DNA of 50,140 bases from positions 1 to 50,140 of the forward strand of contig DASYSS010000090.1 of the NCBI GenBank assembly GCA_036003045.1, written 5' to 3'. Under the pieces are notes generated by a model. That model searched no databases and was not told the DNA's origin. It saw only the letters and a program-made list of their open reading frames with translations. Below, in pieces: positions 8,665-17,927 of this stretch. The position numbers and the translations under genes are program-made. The DNA comes from Gemmatimonadaceae bacterium. GTDB taxonomy: Bacteria; Gemmatimonadota; Gemmatimonadetes; Gemmatimonadales; Gemmatimonadaceae. Position 1 is the first letter of the stretch; the number at the start of each line of letters is the position of its first letter.

Positions 8665-11328
8665 TCACCGCGGCGGCTTCGCAGGGATCGACTCGAGCAG
8701 GCGCTTGAAGTGCCGCTGCGCCACGTACGGCGCGTACGGTGGGTACCGCGTGAGCATGGCCGGGAAGTACCCGAGCGACGTTCCTCCCGCCGAACCCGAC
8801 GGCCCGGCGATGCAACGGTCGAGCTGCGGGTACATGGCGGTCGTGTCGCGCAGCAGCGCGAAGGCCTCGGCCAAGGTGCACGACTGAAGCGTGGCGCCGG
8901 CGCTGATCGCGGGCAGGTTGTCAAACGCGTGAACAGACGCGTTGGCAGCGGTTACCGCAGAGCGGTTTCCGATCGCGGCGGACGTGATGATGCGGCCCAT
9001 CAAGACGTACCAGTCGCCGAGCGGGTGTCCGGGGAGAGGAGCGGCCTCGCTGATGCGATTGGCGCGCTGAAACAGTTCACGCGCGCGGGCCGAGTCAGAT
9101 CGCTCGAGGAACGCCAACCCCTGTGCATATAGAATGGTCACGGAATCGATGCGCGGTTGCGCGAGCGCGATGCGCGCGAGATCGATATGTACGAGGCTGT
9201 CGCGAGCGGCGCGTGGGCCGAAGAGCAGCGCCGGGATGAGCCACGCGGACGGCCGACCGTTGACGGCGAGCGAGGCGTTGTAGTGCCGAAGCACCGCGTC
9301 GCTGTCGCCGGTGGCCGCGGCGATGAATTCGTTCAGATACACGAACCCTATGTTGTCGCGGTCGATGGCGATCGCGCGCGCCGTGACGCTCCGGGCATCA
9401 TCGACACGCCGCATCATCACCGCGCTCTGAGCGGCGTTCTGGAGAATCTCGAGATTCCGAGGGGCGACTCGAATGGCTCGCTCGAACAGCGGCCACGACT
9501 CGAAAGACTTCGCGTCGAACCATAGTTGCTGAATGCCGTTCCCGACCAAAACGAACGGATTGTTCGGAGCCACCTCCAACGCGCGCTTGAGGGTCCGCGT
9601 GGCGGTGGAGTCGCTCTCGCCTCTGAGTTGGCCCATGAGGGCCTCGGCGAGGAGTGTGTTGGCGTCGTTCGGCGCTCGCCGTTTCATATAATCGACGACG
9701 CGCTGTATCGAGTCGACCGGCGGAGCGTCGCCGCTCGCAACGGCGAGGGTGAACGAGTAGTCGAGCCAACGCGCTCGCGCCAAGAGAAATCCGGGATCCA
9801 GCTTGGCCGCCTCCGCCATGTACTCGGCCGCGCGCACCGTGCCCGCCGAGCTGACGGTGTGTTCGTACGCCGAGATGCCGCGAAGGTAGGCGTCGAACGC
9901 TGCGGCATTCTCAGTGGGACGCTCGGCGAGTGTCGCGCGGTCTTGCGGCGTGAGCGCGACGTCGAGTGCTTCGGCGACGCTCGTCGCGACCTGGCGCTGC
10001 ACGTCGAATGGATTGGAGGCCGGCGTGAACGGAATGGGATCGCTGTGCCAACGCGACGTGCCATCGGACACGTTCACGAGATTGACCGTGAGCTCGGCGC
10101 GCTTCTCGGCGGCGGAAAGATCCCAGCGCACCGCGCCGCGCAACACAAACTCGGCGCCGAGCGCGGCGCCCATTTCTTTTGCGGTCGTCGCCTTTTTGGC
10201 GACCGACGCCGCGCTCTGGTGATCGATCACGCGCAGCGTCGGAACGCTGGCGAGTCGATCGCTGATCGCGGCGGCGAGACCGTCGACGAAGTAGCGCGTC
10301 GAATCCGGGCCCTCGTTGTCGAGCGGGAGTACGGCGAGCACTGGAGTGCGCACTGTCGCCAACCCACCTCGGCGCGCCGCATAAGCCCCCGCGAGCAGCA
10401 ACGCGAGTCCGGCGATTGCACCGATCACGACTCTCCGCTGACCAGGCGCGGGACTGACAGTGGCGGCGGATCCAGTGGTGATTGGAATCGAATCCAACTC
10501 TCGAGCGATCGACTCGGCGTCAGCTGGCCTCTCGGCCGGGTCCTTCTCCAGACAGCGCATCACGAGCCGAGCGAGCTCGGGTGGAACGTCCGGACGAACC
10601 GTATCTATGGAAGTAGGCTGTTGGTGGACGTGCGCGGCGACCAATAGGGCCGAGGTCATGCCCTTGAAAGGCGTGGCGCCGGCGAGGAGCTCGTAGGCAA
10701 CACAGCCGAACGCGTAGATGTCGGCGCGCGCGTCAATCGCGGCGTCGCCGACGGCTTGCTCCGGGGACATGTACGCCGGAGTGCCGAGTGCGAGGCCAGT
10801 CTCGGTGAGGTTTTGCGAACGATCGGCCGCGGCCGCGGTGGCGAGTGCTTTGGCGACGCCGAAGTCGGTGATGGACGCGGCGTCGCCGGTGAGCAACACG
10901 TTCTCGGGCTTGATGTCGCGGTGGACGATCCCGTTGGCGTGAGCTGCTCCCAAGGCCGAGACGATCTGGCGGAGCACTCTCACCGTTTCCGCAATCGAGA
11001 GCGGCGCGCGGGTCATGCGCGCGCGGAGAGTCTCGCCGTCCACGAACGGCATGACGTAATACGGCCGCCCGCCCGCGTCGCCGGCGCTCAAAAGCGGGAC
11101 GATGTGCGGATGGGCGAGCTTTGCGGCGAGCGCGATCTCGCGCTGGAATCGCTCGACGCTTACCGAATGGGCGATCTCGTCGGGGAGGACTTTGATGACC
11201 ACGCGTCGGCCGAGCGCGAGCTCTTCGGCGACGAACACGCGCGACATGCCACCCCCGCCGAGCTCGCGCTCGATGCGAAAGCGGCCGGCTAGTGCTGACT
11301 CGAGGTCCTGGTCCACGCGGCTGAACAT
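8665..11328 (-). CDS. Transmembrane serine/threonine protein kinase with TolB-like and TPR domains
   Basis: This is an 887-residue Hanks-type kinase (start MFSRVDQDL at 11328; an upstream frame to 11376 is cysteine- and arginine-rich and unlikely). The glycine loop is GGGGMS, the ATP-binding lysine is K46, the catalytic loop is HRDIKPEN at 136-143, and DFG is at 155-157, followed by YMSPEQ. All key residues are present, so it should be active. A single membrane helix at about 310-330 separates the kinase from a TolB-like N-domain (VLAVLPLDNEG) and TPR-like repeats to the C-terminus. The outer part presumably senses or binds partners while the inner kinase phosphorylates targets. The gene faces the trypsin-like gene tail-to-tail and is flanked by copies of the dispersed repeat. 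Confidence 0.88.
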   Translation of the reverse strand: MFSRVDQDLESALAGRFRIERELGGGGMSRVFVAEELALGRRVVIKVLPDEIAHSVSVERFQREIALAAKLAHPHIVPLLSAGDAGGRPYYVMPFVDGETLRARMTRAPLSIAETVRVLRQIVSALGAAHANGIVHRDIKPENVLLTGDAASITDFGVAKALATAAAADRSQNLTETGLALGTPAYMSPEQAVGDAAIDARADIYAFGCVAYELLAGATPFKGMTSALLVAAHVHQQPTSIDTVRPDVPPELARLVMRCLEKDPAERPADAESIARELDSIPITTGSAATVSPAPGQRRVVIGAIAGLALLLAGAYAARRGGLATVRTPVLAVLPLDNEGPDSTRYFVDGLAAAISDRLASVPTLRVIDHQSAASVAKKATTAKEMGAALGAEFVLRGAVRWDLSAAEKRAELTVNLVNVSDGTSRWHSDPIPFTPASNPFDVQRQVATSVAEALDVALTPQDRATLAERPTENAAAFDAYLRGISAYEHTVSSAGTVRAAEYMAEAAKLDPGFLLARARWLDYSFTLAVASGDAPPVDSIQRVVDYMKRRAPNDANTLLAEALMGQLRGESDSTATRTLKRALEVAPNNPFVLVGNGIQQLWFDAKSFESWPLFERAIRVAPRNLEILQNAAQSAVMMRRVDDARSVTARAIAIDRDNIGFVYLNEFIAAATGDSDAVLRHYNASLAVNGRPSAWLIPALLFGPRAARDSLVHIDLARIALAQPRIDSVTILYAQGLAFLERSDSARARELFQRANRISEAAPLPGHPLGDWYVLMGRIITSAAIGNRSAVTAANASVHAFDNLPAISAGATLQSCTLAEAFALLRDTTAMYPQLDRCIAGPSGSAGGTSLGYFPAMLTRYPPYAPYVAQRHFKRLLESIPAKPPR

Positions 11329-11368
11329 GCGCGCGCAACATCCCCGCGCGCAACGCGACACGCGTCCA

Positions 11369-11541
11369 GCCGGCATTCGCTCGTCACGCGCCGCGCCGCC
11401 ACGCGCGGAGCCGGCATTCGTTCGTCACGCGACGAGCCGCCCGAGGTCTTCCGGGCGACCAGCGCAATATTGCCGACACTGCCCGGCAATATATTGCCTC
11501 GGCTCGCCCTCCACACCTCGGGCCGTCTCGTCGCTGCCTCC
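11369..11541 (+). repeat. Most complete copy of the dispersed repeat
   Basis: This region has two GCCGGCATTCG(C/T)TCGTCACG units (11369-11393, 11410-11432) and then a 44-nt block (11434-11477) identical to 42366-42409. A palindromic core follows (AATATTGCCGACACTGCCC, GGCAATATATTGCC), then a right part (11491-11541) closely matching 42839-42891. It separates the kinase start from the orphan XRE gene. I see no ORF inside it. Confidence 0.7.
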
Positions 11542-11554
11542 GGGTGCGGGCGAC

Positions 11555-11824
11555 TCAGCGCGTCGGCTGATCGTGGGGCGCGCGCCGCGGTCGTGGTGCG
11601 CGCTCGACGCGGAGCTCCACGCGCATGCCCGCGCGCGCCAGAAATCGGATCAGCATCTCGAGCGAGAAGCGCGCTAGGCGCCCGCGGCGCAGATCGGCGA
11701 TGCGGAAGCGATCGGTGCCGAGTAGTGAGCCGAGGTCGTCGCCGTTGCCGTAGCGGAGGCAGTCGGCGAGGTGTGCGCGCGCCTGCTCTTTGAGCGCCGA
11801 GATCGGGTCATCGTAGGGCGACAT
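11555..11824 (-). CDS. Orphan XRE-type antitoxin-like protein
   Basis: The preferred start at 11824 (MSPYDDPIS) gives 89 residues; an open extension to 11884 is arginine-rich and probably not translated. The middle resembles short helix-turn-helix antitoxins: LADCLRYGNGDDLGSLLG followed by RIADLRRGRLARFSLEML and a conserved RFLARAGMRVEL end. This layout matches HigA-like proteins that usually pair with a RelE/HigB toxin, yet no toxin gene adjoins it. The N-terminal helix of the HTH is poorly conserved. It may be an orphan antitoxin left after toxin loss, next to a dispersed repeat. Confidence 0.5.
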   Translation of the reverse strand: MSPYDDPISALKEQARAHLADCLRYGNGDDLGSLLGTDRFRIADLRRGRLARFSLEMLIRFLARAGMRVELRVERAPRPRRAPHDQPTR

Positions 11825-11917
11825 TCCGCACGATACGCGTGCCAACCGGCGCGCGCGCAACCACCCGCACGCACCGGCGCGCACGCTGTCGCAGTTCTCG
11901 GCCAGAGAGTGGCGAGG

Positions 11918-12002
11918 GGTGGGGCTGTCCGGAGCGGAGCCGAGGAAATATTGCCGGGCAGTGTCGGCAATACTTCACTGGTCCGCGGAGGACAGCCCCA
12001 CC
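11918..12002. repeat. Palindromic copy of the dispersed repeat with 13-bp arms
   Basis: GGTGGGGCTGTCC at 11918-11930 is the exact reverse complement of GGACAGCCCCACC at 11990-12002. Between them is an inverted copy of the core seen at 11.46-11.51 kb (GAGCCGAGG, then ATTGCCGGGCAGTGTCGGCA), itself partly palindromic. The element lies 120 nt upstream of the next kinase. The right arm is repeated again shortly after 12,020 (GTCCGCGGAGGACAG). Confidence 0.65.
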
Positions 12003-12122
12003 CCGAGTCTCGCACCGAACGGTCCGCGGAGGACAGTCCCGCACCGAGTATCGCACACGGGAGCTAGCCGGTCTCGCAGCGCGGCTCGTACATTAGCGCC
12101 TCCCTACGCGACGCCGGAAATC

Positions 12123-14792
12123 GTGTCGAACGACGACGTTCTCACGCGACTGACAACTGCGCTCGCCGACCGCTATCGCATCGATCGCGAGCTCGGCGCG
12201 GGCGGCATGGCGACTGTCTTCCGTGCCCATGACCTCCGGCACGACCGCGATGTCGCCATCAAGGTTCTGCACCCGGACCTCGGCGCCGCGCTCGGCGGCG
12301 AGCGGTTTCTGACCGAGATCCGCACCACCGCCCGGCTGCAGCATCCGCACATCCTGCCACTGCTCGACTCCGGAAGCGCCGACGGTCTGCTGTACTACGT
12401 GATGCCGCTCGTCACGGGCGAGACCCTGCGCGCCCGCCTCGGGCGCGAGAAGCAGCTGCCGGCGGATGACGCGGTTCGGATCGCGAGCGAGGTCGCCGAC
12501 GCGCTCGGGTACGCGCACGAGCTGGGCGTGATTCACCGGGACATCAAGCCCGAGAACATTCTGCTCCAGGGCGGCCACGCCACCGTCGCCGACTTCGGGA
12601 TCGCGCTCGCCGTGCAGCAGGCGGGCGGTCAGCGCATGACGCAAACGGGCTTGAGCCTCGGCACACCGCAGTACATGAGTCCCGAGCAGGCGACGGGCGA
12701 GCGGACGATCGACGCGCGGAGCGATCTCTATGCGCTCGCCGCGGTCACGTACGAGATGCTCGTCGGCGAGCCGCCGTTCACGGGACCGACGGTGCAGGCA
12801 ATTCTGTCGCGCGTCATGACCGAAGAGCCGCGCCCGATCGTCTCGCAGCGCAAGTCGATCCCCGATCACATCGAATACGCCGTCATGCGCGGACTCGAGA
12901 AGCTTCCCGCCGACCGGTGGGGCTCGGCGCGCGAGTTCGTCGCGGCGTTGAGCGCGACCGGGGGAGCGCCGCAGGCAAGCATGAGCGCGGCGCGCGCTCG
13001 AGGAACGACGCCGGTCACGATTTCTTGGCGCGCACGGATGCGAGATCCGCTCGTGCTCACGCTCGCCGCGCTCACCTTCGTCAGCGTCGGTTTCGCCGGC
13101 TGGTCGCGCCGCAACACGCGGCCGAGCGACGCCGGGGAGGTCGTGCGATTCACCATCCCCGCGCTTCAGAGCCAGCAGGCGAACTCGCTCGGTCTGACCA
13201 CGCTCGCGATATCGCCCAACGGTCGCACGCTCGTGTACATGGCCCTCGGCGACGACCACAAACAGTGGTTGATGGTTCGCAACCTCGACGACATCACGCC
13301 GCACGCGCTTCCGGATACATACGACGCTGTCAATCCGGCCTTCTCACCGGACGGCAAATGGGTGGCGTTCGTACGGGCCAATCAAATCTTCAAGGTTGCG
13401 CTCGACGGCAGCCGTCCACAGCTCCTCGGCGCGGCGCCAGCCACGTTCACGGGAATGAGCTGGTCGTCTGCCGGCGAGATCGTCGTCTCCGGCAACGTGG
13501 CGGTGTTCACGATCCCGGAGACGGGAGGCGACGCGCGCGAGCTGATGAAGCCGGACCACGCGTTGGGCGAATCCTATCAGGATGTACCGGTGGTGGTGGA
13601 CGACGCGAACGCCGTCCTCTATTCGAGCTGGGCGCGCGGATCAATCGCCAGCGCGAAGATCGCGATGGCCTCTCTGAAAACCGGCGAGCGCGTGGTGTTC
13701 GACCTTCCCGGCGTCCACCCGCTTGGCATCGTCGACGGCGTTCTCACGTACGTGACGGTGGGCGGCGTCATCATGGGCGTGCCGATCGACGTGCACCGAA
13801 AAAAGATCACGGGCACGCCCGTGCAACTCGTGAGCGACGTCGCGATCGACAACACCACCGGCATCGCACGCGCGGCGATCGCCCGCAATGGCACGCTCTT
13901 CTATCAGAGCGGCACGCAGTCGTCGCAGGTGGTGACGGTCGGCGCCGACGGCACAGCGCACACCTTGCTCCCCGACGCGCGCCCATACGCGTTCCCCAGA
14001 CTCTCGCCCGACGGAAAACGACTGGCGATCGGCATCGGCGACGCCGGCCGCCGAGACGTGTGGCTTCTCGAGGTGAGCTCACAGACGATGACTCGGCTCA
14101 CGACTGAAGGCGCGTCGAACGACCGCCCCGAGTGGACTCCGGACGGCAAGAGCGTTCTCTATCGCTCCGACCGCGGCGCGCGCTCGGCGATCTGGTCGCG
14201 CTCAGTCGATCTCAGCTCTGACGCAATCCCATTGGTCGCGGGCTCCAAAATCGACGTGTACGAGGGCGTGATGACGCCCGATATGCACAACGTGATCTAC
14301 CAGCTCGACACGACCGGCGCCGATATCTTCTATAGAACACTCCCCGACACGACGCCGCACCTCGTCTCGGCCAGCGCCAAGGCCATCGAGACCATGCCGC
14401 GCATCTCACCCGACGGCCGCTGGGTCGCGTTCACGACGGACGAATCGGGGCGCGTCGAAGTCGTTGTGCAGCCGTTCCCCGGACCGGGCGGCCGAGTGCA
14501 GGTGTCGGCGAACGGCGGCACCGAGCCCGTGTGGTCGCGCGACGGTCACAAGTTGTTCTATCGCGGTGATGGTCACCTCATGGCCGCGCGCATCGCGCCA
14601 GGGAGCGGGTTCGTCGTGGCGGGACGGGATACGTTGTTCGCCGACACCTACCAGTTCGCGGCGAACCCGCACGCGAACTACGACGTCATGGCCGACGGGC
14701 GTTTCGTGTTTCTCAAGTCCGCGAGCGAGGGCAGCATGATCGTCGTGTCCAACTGGAGCTCCGTCGTCCGCGCACGCATGGCCACGCGATAG
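12123..14792 (+). CDS. Transmembrane serine/threonine protein kinase with PD40 beta-propeller
   Basis: This is an 889-residue kinase starting at GTG 12123 (MSNDDVLTRL). The glycine loop is GAGGMA, the lysine is K47, the catalytic loop is HRDIKPEN near 138-145, and DFG is at 157-159. A membrane helix lies near residue 310 (LVLTLAALTFVSVGFAGW). The outer part is a WD40-like PD40/TolB propeller with repeated SPDGK-type blades (FSPDGKWVAFVRA, LSPDGKRLAIG, WTPDGKSVLYRS, ISPDGRWVAFTT). This differs from the TPR back ends of the sister kinases. A near-identical copy of its first 108 nt lies at 17766-17873. It is the first of three consecutive plus-strand kinases, 49 nt before the second. Confidence 0.88.
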   Translation: MSNDDVLTRLTTALADRYRIDRELGAGGMATVFRAHDLRHDRDVAIKVLHPDLGAALGGERFLTEIRTTARLQHPHILPLLDSGSADGLLYYVMPLVTGETLRARLGREKQLPADDAVRIASEVADALGYAHELGVIHRDIKPENILLQGGHATVADFGIALAVQQAGGQRMTQTGLSLGTPQYMSPEQATGERTIDARSDLYALAAVTYEMLVGEPPFTGPTVQAILSRVMTEEPRPIVSQRKSIPDHIEYAVMRGLEKLPADRWGSAREFVAALSATGGAPQASMSAARARGTTPVTISWRARMRDPLVLTLAALTFVSVGFAGWSRRNTRPSDAGEVVRFTIPALQSQQANSLGLTTLAISPNGRTLVYMALGDDHKQWLMVRNLDDITPHALPDTYDAVNPAFSPDGKWVAFVRANQIFKVALDGSRPQLLGAAPATFTGMSWSSAGEIVVSGNVAVFTIPETGGDARELMKPDHALGESYQDVPVVVDDANAVLYSSWARGSIASAKIAMASLKTGERVVFDLPGVHPLGIVDGVLTYVTVGGVIMGVPIDVHRKKITGTPVQLVSDVAIDNTTGIARAAIARNGTLFYQSGTQSSQVVTVGADGTAHTLLPDARPYAFPRLSPDGKRLAIGIGDAGRRDVWLLEVSSQTMTRLTTEGASNDRPEWTPDGKSVLYRSDRGARSAIWSRSVDLSSDAIPLVAGSKIDVYEGVMTPDMHNVIYQLDTTGADIFYRTLPDTTPHLVSASAKAIETMPRISPDGRWVAFTTDESGRVEVVVQPFPGPGGRVQVSANGGTEPVWSRDGHKLFYRGDGHLMAARIAPGSGFVVAGRDTLFADTYQFAANPHANYDVMADGRFVFLKSASEGSMIVVSNWSSVVRARMATR

Positions 14793-14841
14793 AGGTACCT
14801 TTCGTCTCCGCCCATTCCCCCGTCCCTCCGGACCGCCGCCG

Positions 14842-17529
14842 ATGGCGACCCTCGACGAACTAAACGCAGGTCTGGCCGGCCATTACGTGGTCGAGCGCGA
14901 GATAGGCGCGGGCGGGATGGCGACGGTGTACCTCGCGCGCGACGTGCGGCACGAGCGGCAGGTGGCCATCAAGGTCCTTCGCGAGGACCTCTCCGCCTCC
15001 CTGGGCAAGGAACGGTTCCTCCGCGAAATCAAAGTGGCGGCCGCGCTGCAACATCCGCACGTGCTGCCCCTCTTCGATTCCGGCGACGCGAACGGGCTGC
15101 TTTTCTACGTCATGCCGTTCGTCGACGGGATGTCGCTGCGAGACCGGCTCGTCAAAGAGGGAGAGCTGCCGGTGACCGACGCGGCGCGGATTCTCCGCGA
15201 CGTCGCCGACGCGCTCTCCGAAGCGCACAAGCACGGCGTCGTCCATCGCGACCTCAAGCCGGAGAACGTGATGCTGCGCGGGCGTCACGCGCTCGTCACT
15301 GACTTCGGCGTGGCCAAGGCGTTGAGCGAGGCGACGGGACGCAATTCGCTCACGTCGGTCGGCATCGCGCTCGGAACGCCGACCTACATGGCGCCGGAGC
15401 AGGCGGTGGCCGACCCACACGTCGATCAGCGTGCCGACATCTACGCGTTCGGCGTGATGGCGTACGAGCTGCTCACCGGGCGCCCGCCGTTCACGGGCAT
15501 GACGCCGCAGCAAGTTCTCGCAGCGCATGTGACGAGCGTCGTCGAGCCGGTGACCGCGCGCCGTCCGTCGATCCCGCCGGTTCTCGCGACACTCATAATG
15601 AAGTGCCTCGAGAAGAAGCCGGCCGACCGGTGGCAGAGCGCCGACGAGCTCGTGCCGATGCTCGAATCGGTGCTCACGCCGAGTGGCGGACTGACGCCCA
15701 CGGAGACGCGGCCGTTGAACGCCACGGCAGTCCCAACGCCGGAGGTTCCGCCCCCCGCCGCGCGCACCAAGAATCGCGTCCCGACAATTGCGGCCGCCGT
15801 GGTCATCCTTTTGCTCGCGGCGAGCGCTTATCTATGGAAGTCGCGCGCGCCGGGCGCCGCGGCGAACGACACGTCGATCGCGATCCTCCCGTTCGAGGAC
15901 ATCTCGGGCGACACGGCCAATCGCGCATTCATCCTCGGCATGCACGGCGAGATCGTCACGCAGATGACGAAGCTCCCCGGCGTGCAAGTCGCGTCGCGCC
16001 AATCGTCGAGCGGATACCTCGGCAGCCGGAAAACATCTCAGACGATCGCGAAAGAGCTTGGCGTTTCTCGCATCCTCACCGGCACGCTGCAGCGCGCGGG
16101 CGGGCAGGTCCACGTCCAGGCTGCGTTGGAGGATGCGTCGAACGGACACGAGCTGTGGGCCGACTCGTACAATCAGGAGCTGACGACGGCGAACCTGTTC
16201 GCCATCGAAGCGGAGGTGGCGCGCCGAGTGGCGGCCGCGTTGAGCGTTACGCTCTCGGATGCCGCGGTAGCGGAAATCTCCAAGCCGCCGACGCGGAGTC
16301 TCGAAGCGCTCGACCTGTATCATCGCGGCGAGCTCGCCTGGATCGACCGCGGCACGGCGAAGCGGGACTCACTGTCGGTGCGGCTTCTTTCCCGGGCCGT
16401 GTCTCTCGACTCGGACTTCGCGCAAGCGTGGGCCTCGTTGTCTCGGGCGCACAGCTGGTTACTGCGGGAAGGTTTGTCGTTCGACTCCCTGCCTGCGCGA
16501 CGCGCGCTCGATCGTGCGATTGCGCTGGCGCCACAGTCGATCGACACGCGAATCGCATCCGCCTACTACGCATACTACGCCTCGGGCGACTACGCCGGCG
16601 CGCTTGCCGAGTTCCGGGAGGCCGAGCGCTCTTCGCCAAAATCGGCTGAACTGGGCAACGCATCCGGTCTGCTCCTCAGGCGACTCGGCCGCTTCGACGA
16701 GGCGCTCGCCGCGGTGCTCCACGCGCGCGAGGTGGATCCGCGCGACGTATCGGCGAGGCAGAACCTCGCGGACATGTACTTCGTGCTCGGGCGGTTCGAC
16801 GAGGCGGGGCAGGCGGCGGACGACGTACTTCGCATCAACTCGACATCGATCTCTGGCATGACGTACCAGTTCGCTGCGCGTTTGGCGAAGGGGGACACGT
16901 CCGGCGCCGTGGCCTCCGTCGCACAACTGCGGGGTTCGCTGGATGCCAGGGACCTGGCGTGGTTCGACGCCGAGCTCGCGCTTTGGCGTCACGACCTCGC
17001 TGGCGCGATGGCGGGATTTCGCGCGTCTGACTTCGGGTTCGCCAACGCGGACGGCAACATCACCGGCGACCCCACGCAAAGCAAATTCGCCGCGTACGCC
17101 GTGATCGCGCGACTTTCCGGCGATCGATCGGCGGCTCGACTTTTTGCCGACTCCGCCGTCACGGTTGGCGCGATGGTCCGCCAGAGCGCGGAGCGCCGGC
17201 CTCGCGATGCGTTCGGCATTGGCGCGACCGCCGACATGTCTTCGGCGCTCGCACTGGCGGCGGCCGGCGAATCGGCGAGAGCCGTGGCTCTCGGTGAGTC
17301 GGCGCTGGCGCGCTACAACACGAAGAACGACGCGATGGAAGGATCGTCGATGAACCGAACGATGGCGATCGTCTATGAGTTGGCCGGCCGGCCGCACGAC
17401 GCAGTCGCGCAACTCAAGATCGCGCTCGGCGTGCCGATCACGGTCACGATCGCGGAGCTGCGATCGTCGGCGGTGTGGGATCCTCTGAGGAACGACGCGG
17501 AGTTCAAGGCACTCCTGGCGAGTCGGTAG
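14842..17529 (+). CDS. Transmembrane serine/threonine protein kinase with TolB-like and TPR domains
   Basis: This is an 895-residue kinase. The glycine loop is GAGGMATV, the lysine is K44, the catalytic loop is HRDLKPEN at 135-142, and DFG is at 154-156. A membrane helix at about 313-330 (IAAAVVILLLAASAYLW) leads to a TolB-like N-domain starting AILPFEDISGD, with the segment ELWADSYNQEL near its end. TPR-like repeats fill the rest. It starts 49 nt after the preceding kinase, so cotranscription is likely. Domain order is the same as in the 8.7-kb and 17.9-kb kinases, showing lineage expansion. Phosphorylation targets are unknown. Confidence 0.88.
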   Translation: MATLDELNAGLAGHYVVEREIGAGGMATVYLARDVRHERQVAIKVLREDLSASLGKERFLREIKVAAALQHPHVLPLFDSGDANGLLFYVMPFVDGMSLRDRLVKEGELPVTDAARILRDVADALSEAHKHGVVHRDLKPENVMLRGRHALVTDFGVAKALSEATGRNSLTSVGIALGTPTYMAPEQAVADPHVDQRADIYAFGVMAYELLTGRPPFTGMTPQQVLAAHVTSVVEPVTARRPSIPPVLATLIMKCLEKKPADRWQSADELVPMLESVLTPSGGLTPTETRPLNATAVPTPEVPPPAARTKNRVPTIAAAVVILLLAASAYLWKSRAPGAAANDTSIAILPFEDISGDTANRAFILGMHGEIVTQMTKLPGVQVASRQSSSGYLGSRKTSQTIAKELGVSRILTGTLQRAGGQVHVQAALEDASNGHELWADSYNQELTTANLFAIEAEVARRVAAALSVTLSDAAVAEISKPPTRSLEALDLYHRGELAWIDRGTAKRDSLSVRLLSRAVSLDSDFAQAWASLSRAHSWLLREGLSFDSLPARRALDRAIALAPQSIDTRIASAYYAYYASGDYAGALAEFREAERSSPKSAELGNASGLLLRRLGRFDEALAAVLHAREVDPRDVSARQNLADMYFVLGRFDEAGQAADDVLRINSTSISGMTYQFAARLAKGDTSGAVASVAQLRGSLDARDLAWFDAELALWRHDLAGAMAGFRASDFGFANADGNITGDPTQSKFAAYAVIARLSGDRSAARLFADSAVTVGAMVRQSAERRPRDAFGIGATADMSSALALAAAGESARAVALGESALARYNTKNDAMEGSSMNRTMAIVYELAGRPHDAVAQLKIALGVPITVTIAELRSSAVWDPLRNDAEFKALLASR

Positions 17530-17765
17530 ATCCCGTTGGGGATATAGTGATCACGCGACGATAGAGTCTTCGGCGCCGAGCGTGCAAGCAAGCATGGCAG
17601 GTAGCCCGCGCGCCGGCGGCGATGAATCATCCGCTGGCGAGGGTTGACTGCCTTGTTCGCGGCGACCAATGGACTGCGCTGGCGCTCGACACGCGTCGCG
17701 TCGGAGCTAGCCGGTATTGCCTCGCGACTGATACATTCGCAGCCTCCCCGCCGGCCCCGGAAACC

Positions 17766-17927
17766 GTGTCGAACGACGACGTTCTCACGCGACTGACAAC
17801 TGCGCTCGCCGACCGCTATCGCATCGATCGCGAGCTCGGCGCGGGCGGCATGGCGATCGTCTTCCGTGCCCGTCCATCGTTCGCGCGCGTATGCTCAACC
17901 GCTAGACCGCCGTCCCGGCGACCATGA
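17766..17927 (+). pseudogene. Captured 5' end of a kinase gene, now a 53-codon ORF before the next kinase
   Basis: From GTG 17766 the DNA repeats the 12123 kinase start almost base for base for about 108 nt, with two adjacent-region changes (ACTG to ATCG), up to the glycine loop; it then diverges abruptly. The similarity continues weakly upstream (GGAGCTAGCCGGT and TACATT shared with 12.06-12.1 kb), so the old promoter came along. The frame ends with TGA at 17925-17927, which overlaps the ATG of the following kinase as ATGA. It encodes no kinase, but it may act as a translated leader that couples to the downstream gene. Confidence 0.7.

Noticed and set aside
9526-10647. Antisense frame of 373 codons in the 8.7-kb kinase
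   Set aside because: Shadow of the kinase middle, with composition typical of the opposite strand of GC-rich genes.
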